Notes under the pieces: generated by a model
Seen by the model: the letters and a program-made list of their open reading frames with translations, nothing else
The model's database searches: none
What the model was told of the DNA's origin: nothing
Position numbers and translations under genes: made by a program
Origin: Corythucha ciliata
Lineage: Eukaryota; Arthropoda; Insecta; Hemiptera; Tingidae
Reading direction: 5' to 3'
Assembly (NCBI GenBank): GCA_038030265.1
Contig: CM075943.1
Span: forward strand, 31,310,001 to 31,374,000
DNA: 64,000 bases
Shown here: one piece after another, positions 20,781-33,347 of the stretch
Numbering within the stretch: the first letter of the stretch is position 1
Layout: each line of letters starts with the position of its first letter

Positions 20781-23504
20781 ATACATACTTGGAGACATGG
20801 CTTTGTACTTAGCTGACTTTCATCCAGAACCATTTGTCAACTGTGGCATCTAACGGTATAACGAAGGCAGCCAGTTGGTACACTCAGCACGATTTTTCAC
20901 GAAGAGCGTCTGGCACTTAATTTTGGTAGCAGGAAGGTAGTAATTATAATATAAATCGAGAATCTTAGTAATCGGATGACCCACCGTGCTAAGAACCCAA
21001 TAGGATTTTTAATTTTCAACGAACAATGGAGGTTTGTATGATCTATTATTACTTGAACGGGAGTCCTATACTGCTCCTGTCCAGAACGCCCTAAAGTCAA
21101 GTTTGTAGCCCCAGTGTCGACGACGACGCTGCTTAGAAAATTGTTTAAAAAACCATGTTTCAAAATGCTGAAAAAAAGAATATTTCGCTTAATCGAACGT
21201 TAAGGAACGATTTTACGACTAGATATTTCTCTATAATCAAAGGATTTCGTTGAAAGGTCAGGTTACGTATGAAATTTGCTGCCCCCATCAATGTTCTTTA
21301 AAAAAAGTATGCTACAAAACGCTAAAGAAACAACAACAAAATCGAAGCTTCGCCTGAACAAACGTGTTATGTCGAGAATAAAGGGTAATGGGAATATAAA
21401 TGAAGAATAATAGCAATTGGGCGAAATTGTATTTATTTAGCCCCCCCCCCCCGGCCAAAAAAAGAGTGGTGGGAACAAGCCTTGTGGCATAAAAAAACCC
21501 CTCGAGTATTCGCTACATGGATTAATTGAATATTGAATAAGATTGCAATCCTGAAGGAAATAATGAATGAATTAAGGGGTAAAGCACGTCAACCACAGTT
21601 TGATTTAGATAGATTATGGTATTGTACGCTGCAGAAGCGAAAGGCGTGGGCACGGGGAAAGTCACAGGCGGTGACCTCCGCTTGCTTATTGCATGTTGTG
21701 TATAGCGTTTTGCGTATTGCGCGCTGTGCGATTGCGTTTGAATTTTTTGCTTGGTCGACCTCGCAGCGTCCGCGTTTTTTTGTTTCACGGTGCACTCGGA
21801 TACGTTTGATGCCACAGAAGAGGGCGAGTACATCGACGTAAAAAAATGTTCCGACAGCAGCCTGTCGGGAAAAATGCATTTCATTCATGCGACAATCGAG
21901 TCAAACCTCATAAGTTAGAACGGTATCAATCAATTAGGAAAGTAATTTAGGCCGTGGTGTAGAAAGTCAAAATCACAAAAAACGTTTTTGTTTTTTACCG
22001 CAGGTCCCTTTTTTGGCACCAACTGGGCGAGAACAAAAAATGATAAATTTAAATATAATATTATATTTATATAATATTATAATATAAATATAAGTAAATA
22101 TAATAAATACACCATACCAACGGTGAAGAGTCGGTTGGGTTGCCTACACTATATGGGAAGGGGGACCCTTGTTAGAGGAGTTATTTCATTCAATCAGGGA
22201 AAAATCAGGAAATTTTAATTTTTCGAAAGAATTCAACGCCTACTATTTCACGCTAAATCTCATCATATCGGCTTCCCAAGGTCAGGAAAACTTTTTCACA
22301 GTGTTCTCGTCAAAATCACTCTTGAGAGTTGTTTTAGTTTAAAGGCAGTTTTTCGGCGCAAATTCCCATTTTATAAAAAAAAAAAAAACACAATTTGATC
22401 AATAAGACACTCGCTTAAACTCGAAATAATCGAAGAGAAACGAATCTTCGAATACATCCTCGTCAATTTGTTTAAAAAATTAATTTAAAAATAACCAAAT
22501 TGAATTTCGAAAAAATGGCCAGTTCATCGATGGGGAATTTTGATCGGACTAAAATTCTGGTAGGAGATAGGTTTGGGACAAAAAAAAGAGCTGAAACGCA
22601 TTCCAAACCTTAGCAACTGTACCGCTCAACAAATCTTGTTCAAATTTTAGCAGCGTCTTCTAGGAACCTAGATGACCAATTTGAACGATCGATCATCAAA
22701 TTCTATAATATTCTCTTGGAATTATAAGGGTCCAACCATTTTTACTCCGAACACATTTGTTATAATATCTTCCAAATCGCTCAACCAATCGTTTTCAAAT
22801 TTTACGGTGTACATCTAGAGATGAAGACACAACTTTTGAGCCATCACTCGTCCAGATCTGTAAAGAAAAAAGTGGACGACGGACGACGGAGGACGGATGA
22901 CAGACGCCATACTGAAAATCGAGATTTAGGCCTTTTCGGGGTCCAAGAACACGAATCTGGTGTCAGCTAATCTTTTTTTTTTTTTTTTTTGCCATTACCA
23001 AACTTCCTTCCCTATACGGGAACGTGGAAGTAAATATAAGAAAAAAAATATAAGAAAAAGGCACTTCTTTCTTCAAAACAGCAAGTTTTGTGTAGTTATG
23101 ATCATCAACATTTCAACAATAATTTACGTTTTTTGTAGTATGAATAGAGAAACTATGGAAAAATTGTTTGTTATTGTTGTTGGTTGTTGTGGGTAAAGGG
23201 TGAGGATGAACATGTCATTTTATTGATGGTACAGTGCGCCAACTTTTCTCAAAAATTGTCATCTCGGAAAGCACCTGTTGAGCAGAAATCTGACTTCAAA
23301 TTAGGGCAACGAATTTTGAAGTTGAACATAATTTTGAGTTTGCAGCTGATTTCCTCAGCGTGTACGAACAAAATTGAATTGAACAACACGAAGTCTAATG
23401 GAAAAAGTCTACTCTTTCCAATGGTGGCACTGAATTTGACGTGAGACGTGAGAGCTCTGGTTGCCCAGCTACGAATGATTTGATCCGTAAAAACGAGGTT
23501 CATT
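20781..23504. other. Gene-poor repetitive stretch
   Basis: Contains an AT-only palindromic tract (about 22041-22107), a C run at about 21441-21452, and a block at 21845-21960 (CGACAGCAGCCTGTCGG ... AATTTAGGCCGTGGT) that recurs at 58788-58895. GC-richer short ORFs (21522-21888) overlap on both strands and have no recognisable domain. A GGACGACGGACGACGG tract lies near 22872. Confidence 0.4.
22041..22107. repeat. AT-only palindromic tract
   Basis: Alternating AATATA and TATATT words form a self-complementary run around TATAATATTATAATATAAAT. It is low-complexity and cruciform-prone; no other role is evident. Confidence 0.6.
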
Positions 23505-24020
23505 ACAAAAGTGCTTTTTTCCTAAATATCTCGGAAACTATTAGGAATCGGACTATGGTCTATACGGCTAGCAAAAAAGCACACTTTTTTCTGACAGGAA
23601 TAGCCATTTTAGATAAAATTCAACTATTTTCTGTGGGCTTGAGAGATGCTCAAAGTTTTGCAAATCGTGGATCTCTAATTTTTCAAATAATTCAGCCTCC
23701 ACTTCTCCACACTAAATCTGAGCGTATCGACATCCCATGTGTCGGAAAAACTTCTTCAATTTGTCCTTTTTGAAATTACTCATGAACGTTTTTTTAGTTC
23801 TTCAGCGAGTTTTCGGCAGAAAGGCCATTTCTTGGAAAAAAAAGAATGATTTTTCTCTTAAAAATCGCTTGTTTTGACCAACCCAGTTTGAACGAGCTTT
23901 GTGATTCAAAACATGCTAAACTCATTAAAGCCTTATCCAAAGTTTTCCTTCGAACTGAATGGAATGCGCATTCTTACCAAAATATCAAAAACTGTCGCTC
24001 CGGCAGCTGGCTGTCGGGCT
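23505..24020. repeat. Single arm of the 452-1904 foldback family
   Basis: GATGCTCAAAGTTTTGCAAA, GGCCATTTCTTGGAAAAAA, AACGAGCTTTGTGATTC and CGCTCCGGCAGCTGGCTGTC follow the order of the inverted right arm at 1270-1790. The matching short ORF segment (LSKVFLRTEWNAHSYQNIKN) is read in both places, but it is arm sequence rather than a gene. No opposite arm is found nearby. Confidence 0.75.
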
Positions 24021-25490
24021 GGGATACAAGATGGGATGCTATAAAAACGCGAGGTAGGAAGGGATACCTATAAACGAATTGAGTAATCGGACAGCAACGC
24101 GCCCACCTGTTGGGCGTTGAAGAAATCGGGTACCTCAGATAATCATCAGTTCGGTCGATAATCATTAGTTTTGTTCGTCTATAGGTTTTCGATAATTTTC
24201 AGAAGTCGATGAAACAAACATACGACATATGACTATGCTGGTCGTTCGTCAAGCACAGCGCTTGTCATTCGCTTTCTGCACTGGGGAATAAACTGATAAA
24301 CATTGCAATATCCCGGTAAAACACAATTCTACAGATTGCCAAACTCACGCGTTAGCATTAATCTCTCTACGAATACGAACTTAGATACTTGGAACACAGA
24401 AACTTTTTACTGGTAAAAGCAGTAAAGTTACTTACCTATCTTAATAATTGGAGGAAGTCCCTGTACTTGGAAGAAGCACAAACATGCCACAAGAGTTCCA
24501 TAGTAAATCATGGTCACCTGATCATGGTCCTGTAAATATAAAAAGTACATATTAGGGGTATTCATTATAAATGCTAAACCTTTTATTTGTTACATGTATA
24601 CAGGGTGTTTCAGCAGGAATGATCAGGACTTTAACCAGTCGTAGTACTAACGAGGATGAACCAAAATCACCATATGAACGCTAAATATATTACGCCAAAT
24701 GCTGAACAGATAGGTGTAGTCCGTAGAAACGGGACTAAAAAATACGAAATAACAGGTTTTACGTCGATAACATGTGTTAAACTTCTGATAATGGATACCC
24801 CTATAATGAAAAAGTTGGGGCTTGAACAACGTCCTAAGGAATTTTACTATTACGAGGAATTTAACTACGATATCCAATTTAAGTGAAACGTCAATACCAT
24901 AAAATCGGGTAATTGGGATCAGTAGTCTAATAAGGATCAAAACTTTACCTACACGATATTCGGTTCCTGGTAGCTAGTAGGTAGAAGTAATTACAGAAAT
25001 CGAGGGGTGCTTGTGTTGTCTACTTCGATGGGAGTCCGCCATGAGCCTCAAACGAGGAGTTGCAAAAGATTCACAACCGCCAAAACGCTTGGAGTGTTGT
25101 CACTCTTATTACGTGTTTTTGTGTACCACGGAAACTTCGTTCGCCTTGGTTATGTTGTGATTATTTGAGACCGGGTTTTGCGTCAGTTGACAGTGATATA
25201 GTGTAGAAAAGACCATCCACCGAAACTTTTTATGATATTCCGGTTTTTACTCAATTTGAGGGCGTTCAAGTGGGGAGGCACCCGATCTTCCGCTCCTGGA
25301 GTGTAATAAGGATCACCTGGCCTGGCTAGATATTTGAAGTTATTTAGTTTTTTTACGTTGAAATGAAACTGTTGACGCCTAATTGTGGGATAAGTAAGCC
25401 AAAACGCTGATGTAAAGGAACTGTGATACAGAAAATAAATTAGACCTAGTTAATCAGCTTTACCAAGTTTATATTTCGTTTTTGTAATAA
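24021..25490. other. No recognised gene; one TA-CAGGGTG terminus at 24601
   Basis: TATA-CAGGGTGTTTCAGCAGG at 24599-24617 is a left terminus of the TA-CAGGGTG superfamily, but no right end is visible. A 76-codon ORF overlaps it. The rest is unassigned. Confidence 0.4.
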
Positions 25491-26073
25491 TAGAGAGATT
25501 TTGCAACCATTCCCGTAAACGCTAAAGTTAATGGGGAACTTGCATGAATCTCAGATTGGGTAGAAAAGCATACCGGTGATTTGACCCGTGAACTGAAGGA
25601 TAACAACGGAAGTTGCAACCCGATTGGTGCGTTTTAAGATTTTTAAAAAAGGTTCAAAGTTCTTCAGAAGAGGATGGATGGTGCGAGGGGAAATGACGTA
25701 AATACTTACTTGTGAAGCATTTGAGGGAACTCTAAAATTGTTTGTTTACAAATAACATGAAATATGTCCCCCCATTAAACTCGTCTAACCCCCTCTTCCC
25801 GGCATCATCCATTTCAATAAGTAAGTTTTTACGTAATCGAACCCCCATTCAAAATTTTTAAAAATTCCCTAAAAAAGCATCCTTGACTGATTTCAAAGTT
25901 TAATGTGAGCAATAGACTTGTGGAAGACCCCTCTTTAAGCAACACCAACTTTTGAAAAATGTGCAAGTTCCCCATTGTTGTGTACGCGTTGCTAGGGTAG
26001 TCAACATTTCGTTGGTTGAAATGAGAATAGCGTTAACTTTGGCGTTAGCGGAGCTGTTTGCAAAATCTCTCTA
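25491..26073. mobile_element. Foldback element (TAGAGAGATTTTGCAA ends)
   Basis: TAGAGAGATTTTGCAA at 25491 is inverted as TTGCAAAATCTCTCTA ending at 26073. CGTAAACGCTAAAGTTAA and GGGGAACTTGCA also have inverted partners near 26030 and 25963. The right-hand portion (25868-25975) recurs at about 58968-59090, showing the family is dispersed. Confidence 0.65.
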
Positions 26074-26966
26074 ATAACTTCGTTTTTCAACGATATTTTG
26101 TGTTTTGGATTTTTTAAACTCCAACTAATGATCCCTAATAGAAAGGAGAGGTTTAATAGTGGATTTTGATAGAAACTATTGGTGGTGATAGGAGGGTAAA
26201 AAGGATCACAAAAATGCTTTTTTATGGTGTTCATGCAATGATAATTAAAAAGTTGAGGCATGAAACTGGTTCTTTGGCTCAAGACTAAAATGCGATTCCA
26301 GTCCCAAAATTCTAAAAAAAATTATACTTGATGGAGAAAAAAGAAAGAAGAAAAGTGATCATAATTACACGATTTTACGGTACCTTGAAAGAACTAATTC
26401 ACCGACTAAGCCTTCAAAAAGTCAAAATTTACCGCGAACGTGACATTTTGTTCTTTCTTCGAAGCCACCCCCAGCCATTTCCTATCGTGTAAGCTGTCAT
26501 AACTCGTACGCGCCCGCGGTGTTCCCGAATGCACATCAATAACTTCTCGGGGTGATATCGGAAGGGAGTAATTTTTTACCTTCCTCGAGAAGATTTATGT
26601 TGTTTAAGGTGTTATCTTAAATGATGAATGTAGGCATATTTGTTCGTAATATTTATGAGTGCTTCAACGTACAAGTTGAGCTTATTAGCTATCACAACAT
26701 TCTATGAGATCTTATTCAAAAATTATGCTTCAAAGTGTTTTTCTTGAAAGATTCTCAAGGTTTTCAAACGCAACGCACTGAGAAAGGATGTTCGACTAAT
26801 AATTGTAAACACATGAACACGCTACGATCTCGGCTCAAGATTTCCTTTCTTCTTTATTGCCCTGTTACCTATGATAGTACACAAAATAAACGATCGCACT
26901 AAATATGACAATTACAAATAAACACACTATAGCAAAGGAAGCTAAGACAGTACAATAAAAAACCAA
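26074..26966. other. 3' flank of the gypsy remnant, probably LTR-derived
   Basis: No ORF with a domain. It lies 3' of the minus-strand gypsy pol and may contain the decayed 3' LTR. A weak match (ACGCACTGAGAAAGGAT near 26778, versus ACGCTTTGAGAAAGAT near 30667) is the only LTR evidence I see. Confidence 0.35.
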
Positions 26967-28830
26967 TCAGGCAGATTCCTTATAGGGAGTAGAAATCAAA
27001 AATGACCGGTTTTGCCTGTAATTAACATGCTCTACTTGAACCGTATAGAAACGTGGCTCTAATAATTTTTGTGTTATTTTGCCGTATTTTCGTATATCTT
27101 TTACCCAAAATATATCCCCCACCACGAGCTCTTGTAATTTTCGAGTCCTGTGTCGTCTGTTGTAGTGAGTGGCTTGTAGGTCTTTCTGTCGTAAATTGTT
27201 CTGTAATACCTGCGTGAGGTCTGGTAGTTGGGGACTGTCGGTAGCAAGAGGACAGTGGTGCGAATTTTCCGATTGAACAGCAATTCTGCTAGTATGATAA
27301 TACGTTGTTGAAACAGAAGGAATCCGTCTGAGAATGAAATATCATTTTGATACTGGAAGTATGGAACTAGTCCCGGAAGAAGGGAATGTCTTTGGGGCCA
27401 CCCTTTGAGCGACGCTTTTTCTTAAAATAGCTGCAAATGAAGTCATTTTCTTGTTCCTGCTTTATGCGTTCTAAAAATGCGTCCTTAATTGGTAATGATT
27501 GGACGATACCCTTTACAAAAAACTCTCCTCCTTCGGCCAAACCATGGTCTTCAGGGCTTCCGAAGTCATTCAGCGGGTGCCGCGAGAGCGCACCAGCTAT
27601 TTTCAAGTATTTTCCGGGAATGCATTTGATTGAGTATCTATATCGCATTAATCTCATGCGTAATCGTTGGAGTCGAGGAGTGAGCTCTTCTGGAGGTTTC
27701 GAGTCAAGAACTAGGATCAGGGGCTTATGGTCTGTTTCAAATTCGATATCGATTCTGGTAATGTAATGTTTACATTTTTCAGCAGCCCAGGCCATAGATA
27801 AAGCCTCTTTCTCTATTTGAGAATATCGGGTCTCTGTTTCGGTCAACAGGCGAGACGCGTAACTGACTACGTCAACTTTATTCTCTGTCAATGACAGCTG
27901 CTTCAAACTAGCCCCCAAACCCTAAGAGGAAGCATCGGCGCTAATGATAATCTTTTTGTCAGATCAAAAAAGGGAAGAATAGGTGCCTAGTCAGCAAATA
28001 TTTAATTTCGTTAAACGCCTTTTTTTTAGGTTCATCCCAAAAGAACGACACTTTGGCCTTCAGCAAAGAGTTAAGAGGCTGGAGAGTATCCACCTTATTT
28101 TGAAAGAAATGGGATGAAAAATTGACCAGTCCCAAAAACTGTTGAAGTTCTTGCTTGTTTCTCGGTTCAGAAAAATGAACGACAGACGAGACGATCCCTG
28201 TCGATCGGGATCAACAGAAATACCATTAGCCGAAATAACGGCCGAGGTAGGTCAACTCATCTACGCAAAACAAACTCTTGTCTTTATTTAACGTCATCCC
28301 TTCAAATGATAATTTACCAAAAACTTGAGCCAAAATTGAGACATGTTCCTCTTTGGTGTGAGCGAAAATGAGGTTGTCATCAACATGGAACACTACGCCT
28401 TCTATTCCGGTTAGAAGATCAGCAATTTCACTGGAGAAAAGTTTAGGGGCACTGGCAATTCCGAATGGTAAGCACCGAAAAAAAAAAACCGCCCAAATGG
28501 TGTAATGAAAGTAGTCAGACGTATAGGTTCATCCAATTTTAGCTGGTAAAACCCTGAACTGAAATTGAGCTTTGAAAAGTATTTAGCCGCGGATAGATGT
28601 GCAAGAGTGACTTCCACACCACTGGTAGGAAAGTGCGGTCTAAGAACAAATTTATTGAGTTGCGTGTAATCACAGCAAAGCCTTATTTTGTCCCCTTTCG
28701 GAACAACTACAATTGGAGCTACCCAAGGAGTGGGCTCCTCTATTTTATCTATTATTTTGAGGTTAATTAACCTGTCGAGTTCTTCCTTCAGTCTGGGTAG
28801 AAGCAGATTTGGCACTGTTCTGGGTGCCTT
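26967..28830 (-). pseudogene. gypsy pol: RT, RNase H and integrase tail (deleted)
   Basis: The RT begins with LKEELDRLINLKIIDKI, then TPWVAPIVVVPKGDKIRLC and LSAAKYFSKLNFSSGFYQLKL (28815-28411). In shifted frame HVDDNLIFAH, the catalytic VDD box, reads at about 28365. RNase H (27918-27367) shows YASRLLTETETRYSQIEKEA, FETDHKPL and the typical C-terminal linker. Only ~80 bp later the frame enters the integrase C-terminal segment VVGDIFWVKDIRKYGKI and PRFYTVQVEHVNYRQNRS, ending at 26967. The zinc-binding and D,D-35-E integrase core, about 300 residues, is deleted. Frameshifts occur near 28450 and 27960. Confidence 0.85.
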
Positions 28831-28839
28831 AACCCTCTA

Positions 28840-29045
28840 CGCGACAGGTGAGTACCCCATACTCACTCGGAATTTTTGTGGTGATTGTACGGCGACCCCG
28901 CTTCGCCAATGAGAAGGAGGCTCCCACGTAAATTTGCACGTAGTTATGCATCAATTGCCACCGGGGCCATTCTGTTGCGATGACCCAATCCAAGTATCAT
29001 TCTTCTAAAATCTATTGAGTATGCCATACTCACCTGTCACCTAGG
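28840..29045. mobile_element. MITE between gypsy gag and pol
   Basis: CGACAGGTGAGTACCCCATACTC near 28842 is the imperfect inverse of GAGTATGCCATACTCACCTG near 29017-29036. The element lies where protease coding sequence would be expected. Confidence 0.55.
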
Positions 29046-29177
29046 TGGTATTGAAAATGTGAGTGCTGGCATGTACCCTGTCAACCAGGAGTCTAGTAAG
29101 CGCTTGTTTTTTGCATCATTTTCTCTCTTTTTCATCAAAGTAGACAGCAAGGGGCTTTCAATCATTTAAAATAATAT

Positions 29178-30599
29178 TCAATTTGCTTGCCTCAGCTTCA
29201 TAGAACCATTTAGGTGCATAGGGGATGCACGCGTATCTCTGCAAACCATTTCTTGGACTCGAACAACAAGATTAGAAGGCGCAGCACCTAATCGATTTCT
29301 GGGAGATAGAACCTGACTTTTTACGAGTGAAACTGCGATGAAGTTGAAGTTGATGGCTGAGGTTGATGAGCCAGTGGCGGTTTGAAATTTCCGATTGGAC
29401 GAGGTTGAAATGTAACTCAGTCGAGGGCTTCTGACTGATGAGGACATCTTGGCGAAGTTCGGATGTAAAAAACTTGAAACGCCCTCTCCTCTGATATGAT
29501 TATTTCTCTCCTGTTTCTGACCCGCTTGTTGGCATATGGCAATGGTCTCCGCCAAAGATAAAGGGATTATCAACTGGAGAACTTCGCTCGTTCTTTGTCC
29601 CGCATGCCAATGATAATTCCATCACGTATCAGCTCGTCTTTGAGAGTCTCGTAGTCACAGAGTTGAGCAAGAGCATGAAGTGATGTCACGTTATCGTCAA
29701 TTGACTCACCGGGAAGTTGATTTGTTACACAACGTTTTGGTAAGAAATAGGCGTGGAGCGCTGAGACGAAGGGCCGTATTCAGAAACCCACCTTTACAAA
29801 GCCTTAACGAAAGGAGTTGAAAAATGTGATGGTTTATGAAAATATGTCATCTGTTTTGAAGCGCTTAAAGGAGATGTAAAGGTTAAGGTTGGTTTCTGAA
29901 TACGGGCCGAAGTCGTCATACGGGCACAGCTGGCTTTTCCATTGTGTAATGATCCCCTCGCACTTTGACTTATTATTACTTATTATTTCTCAATAATAAG
30001 CCTTTGTAATCGTATCGCAAAAAAGTTTTTTGACCCCCCCCCCTGCGTCGTGCGTAGAATTCAAAACTGAAATGAAAAAAAAAAAAAGTCCGTCCGCCGT
30101 CCGGGCCATATCTTGCCCTACGATTGCTCGAAAAAACTCGTTCTTCCGCACATAGACTCCATTTGGGGTCTAGTTGGTCTTAACATCTGATCAGTTTGAT
30201 CAAATAACTCCCTGGGGTTTTATGGGCCAAAAGCGGGTCCAAAATGGGGATTTTCAAAGGATTTGGGATCATAGCGATTTTCATGTAATTTCAAGCCGGA
30301 TTTGACTACATCCATGAATAATAAACCCATAAACAGTCGAAATAATAAGGGATTGTTCGATAATTCGCAGCGTTTTTCTCTCAGAGAAGAAGGCTTATTT
30401 TCGGGGACTCATCCTGCTGGATATTTCCACTGGCACACATATATCTATGGAAACGAGATTTCTGCGATGTCCACGATGATGGTTCGGCGAAGTTGAAAGG
30501 CTCCGGAGTATTCAAGTGAGGAAGTACTGGGCGTTGAACTTGAGGCACCTCGTCGTCAAAGTTACCCCAAACGGCAGAAGTTGACTTCTTTTTTGGCAT
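29178..30599 (-). pseudogene. gypsy gag (interrupted)
   Basis: The ATG at 30599 begins MPKKKSTSAVWGNFDD, followed by PEPFNFAEPSSW and RFHRYMCASGNIQQDE, the pattern of mag-type gag N-termini. After foreign sequence (about 29955-30380) the gag resumes: QWKSQLCPYDDFVSALHAYF, a palindromic MITE at 29771-29908, then LHALAQLCDYETLKDELIRD and IIIGMRDKERAKFS. Across a frameshift near 29575 it continues PLSLAETIAICQQAGQKQ. No clear CCHC knuckle remains in the tail. Gag proteins assemble the intracellular particle; this copy cannot. Confidence 0.75.
29771..29908. mobile_element. 138-bp palindromic MITE inside gag
   Basis: GGGCCGTATTCAGAAACC at 29771 is inverted as GGTTTCTGAATACGGGCC ending at 29908. 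Both sides carry GAA, a possible 3-bp target duplication. The gag reading frame can be followed on either side, so the insertion postdates the gypsy copy. Confidence 0.75.
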
Positions 30600-30645
30600 T
30601 TTGACGGAATAGCAGGGTGTTATTTGTTCTTTTCCGCCGTTTTAA

Positions 30646-30657
30646 CCGCTACCACCA
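30646..30657 (-). other. Putative primer-binding site of the gypsy element
   Basis: On the minus strand TGGTGGTAGCGG follows directly after TGTAACA, the expected LTR 3' end. A TGG-initial site just inside the LTR is where a tRNA 3' end primes minus-strand synthesis. The tRNA is not identified. Confidence 0.4.
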
Positions 30658-30826
30658 TGTTACATCACGCTTTGAGAAAGATACCTAGTTTAAAATAATG
30701 CATTTTGACATAAATGAAATGCACTAAAAAATTACGTAGAAACATGACTATTCTTTTTCTGGGCGTCTGTGAAAACAAGTAGCCTGGTCTCTATCTTTGC
30801 TAGCAGCTTTTTTACAAGCGGCTTGT

Positions 30827-30909
30827 TCTCGATTACACGGGTCCTTTTTACAAGCTGTCTGTAAAAAAGCCAACAAGCTGATTCTAAAAAAGCTCCGTGT
30901 AATCGAGCC
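30827..30909. repeat. Imperfect hairpin
   Basis: CTCGATTACACGG at about 30829 is exactly inverted as CCGTGTAATCGAG near 30896-30908. The loop repeats CTTTTTTACAAGC-like words in both orientations. Confidence 0.6.
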
Positions 30910-31789
30910 TTTCGACTTGAAATTTTTCATTAAGCGATCGCTCCCTTCTAAAATATTTTTTTATTTCAGTGATACCACAAAGTAAAATTTTCCTGAAAAT
31001 TAAAGTGTAAGACGTTTGAGAAGGGTGGCTTGGTATGGGGGAGGGGCGGCTGCCGTAATCCTTTATCCACCCTAAGAGCCATCTTTTACCCCATTAACGA
31101 GTTCGAAGTCTTTTGCATATGAATCCCTTGACGTTGAAGGAAGTGGGTAGGAGAGCCCTTATATAGAAGAACCCCCTACTTCCCTCCGTCATCATCCAAC
31201 TTACCACGCGGAATCGCTATTCCGCTGGAATATGAATCCCAAGGAGGATTCTCAGCAAAGATTATTATTGCTGGTCGGGGGGTTGCATTAGAGTGGTGAC
31301 TGTGAGGTCTGAGGAATACAAATCACTTCGTTTACTGCTATAGGTAAATAAGCTATATTTTAATGTAACACGCTTGTGTGGTAGCGAAAATCCAAAACCC
31401 AAAACATGTATAATTATGTGCTAATGTATTACTTTTTCTTTGCTCACGCATTAATTTCAATTCCTCAAAGAAGGGGGAAAACAGTAATATAATCGTTCAT
31501 ACAAGTACGTTATTGCTAATAAAAATTTTAATTCAATAAGATATTTGTCCCGATCGACAAATTGTTCAAATCATGGGGAGCTATCAACTAAAAAACAAAA
31601 CAATCACACAAAAATCTTTGAGAATATCAACATTTCTTTGTTCCAGGAGGTGACAGTCGAAAGGGGGGTGGGGGGGGGGTGAAAGGTATAAGTACTGCAT
31701 TTCCAGAAGAAAGAAAAACAATCCCAAAATTTTTCAAATTTTCAAATTGGGATGTGTAAAATGGACCATAACTGCAGTTACTGGGACCT
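30910..31789. other. No recognised gene
   Basis: Unassigned. A G run lies at about 31664-31680. Short ORFs lack domains. Confidence 0.35.
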
Positions 31790-31843
31790 GTTACAACTGG
31801 TGCCAGGTTTATTTTGAACCCCACACCTGGCACCAGTTGTAAC
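31790..31843. repeat. Perfect 18-bp-arm hairpin
   Basis: GTTACAACTGGTGCCAGG at 31790 is exactly inverted as CCTGGCACCAGTTGTAAC ending at 31843, with an 18-nt loop. It does not resemble a terminator with a T run, and no flanking TSD is evident. It may be the fused ends of a deleted inverted-repeat element. Confidence 0.75.
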
Positions 31844-33347
31844 ATAAATTATGCACATGGCATTCGAGCTCACCTGGCACCGTATGTGTAAACGGGTCCA
31901 CAGGGTTACGGTAAAAGTCTTGATAAGGACCCGTCACTGTTGTTTTTGGACGCATGTAGGATTTCGGTTGCACCGACGCGATTGGTCAAGTTTGGGTTTA
32001 GATTATGCGGTCGCGAGGGACCTCGTCGCGCTCACATTGGTATTGCTTGGGTCGCCAGATGGACTCGAAGACCATGGCTTTAGTTACGGAATTTTGATTA
32101 GAGGTTGATTCGATTAATAGATACTGTTACAAAATGATTTGGAGGGGGGGGGGGAGAAATAGAAAAGAGGACTAGAAGAAGTTAACAGAAGGAAAGCTGG
32201 AAACAACTAACAATTCGACTTCGGTAGTACTTCGCGTAAGTCAAACAGAAGCTGTTTACAGAAGCCCAACTATTTCTGAAAAACTTGCAATAGCGTTCTA
32301 TAAGACCAAACAGGCTGAAGGTTTCCATTATTACCGAAGTTGTAGAGAGCTTCGGATGGACCTATAAGAGGAAGATAGGATGACTTTACAGAGACATCAG
32401 CTTCTATAAGGCACCTGCAGTAGGCCTTAAACAGGTTTAAAGGAGCCTAGTAGCGAAACTCAACGGAGAAGAAAAATGGCGGGTAGACTTCGATAAGCAA
32501 ATTTCTTTTAGGTCTCCAGAAGGTTGTATTGCAAGCTTTACCGAAACTCAGTGGTAAAATAACAATAAATACAAGAAAAAAAATTCATTCGAATGTAATG
32601 TAATTTGTTAGATAACGTGGCTGTTGCTAGGGGACGAAGACTTTCCTAGAATTACTCAATTTACGTATTACACTCACATTTCTTACATTTATTTCCAGAA
32701 AACTTCCCCGATGCCTAGGATCGAACCTGCCTCTTTCACATGTGAGTCCTGAACTCTTCCGATGAGATACCTCGTTGAATTGGAGACATTGTGAAAAGCT
32801 CTCCTCATAGCATTCACAACTCAAAGTGCAGAATATAATTTGAACGGAACCATTGAAAGTTATATTATTACCTACGTTGAGTTAGCTGAATTTTGTCCAT
32901 CCGGTAGTTAAAAATAAAACGTCCCCCTTTAAGAAGCACCCGATATTTGATTTGGGGTGAAATAAAAAAATCACTTATCCTACAATCTACAACTGTGGCG
33001 GAAGGGAAGGTGAAGGGTGCAGCCGCCGTTCTGCGTTTGGGTTCATGTTTTTTAGTTTGTGTTGTTCGGACGGTCGATTGGATTTTGACTTCACTGAGTA
33101 AGGTATAGTACTTCTTCAAGTTTAAACTTTTAAAATCATGAGGCATGCACCGAAGGGTTGCCATTGCCACTTAGCCAGACAGCTCAACAAGAAATGTGTT
33201 ATACGGGCCGCATGACAAGTCCATGCACACGAGCTTTAAAATCAAGTTTGAGCTTTTGTGATCAGTCTGTTCCAACCCGTCGATATCCATTCTCCTGCCT
33301 TGCCTATTATTGCTCCCACTCGTAATCCTCTGAAAAGGCAATCCTAA
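31844..33347. other. No recognised gene; GAAGY/RCTTC-rich segment
   Basis: From about 32150 to 32560 the words GAAGC, GAAGT, ACTTC and GCTTC are unusually dense on both strands, as they are at 35600-36010. No ORF has a domain. A G run at 32142-32153. Confidence 0.35.

Larger units (their letters stand above)
26967..30667 (-). mobile_element. Ty3/gypsy (mag-like) LTR retrotransposon remnant
   Basis: Minus-strand order: a putative LTR end TGTAACA adjoining a TGG-initial primer-binding-like site (30646-30657), gag ATG at 30599, gag body to 29178, then RT, RNase H and the integrase C-terminus ending with a stop at 26967. Protease and the integrase catalytic core are missing. Two palindromic MITEs (29771-29908 and about 28840-29045) and unrelated sequence at about 29955-30380 interrupt it. 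It is a dead, internally deleted copy. Confidence 0.85.

Noticed and set aside
21522..21888. Overlapping ORFs of 100-120 codons on both strands
   Set aside because: Mutually antisense, no domain in any frame, adjacent to a dispersed repeat block.
23846..24073. Protein shared between 1068-1367 and 23846-24073
   Set aside because: The identical peptide comes from the arms of the same foldback element; there is no evidence of selection as a coding region.
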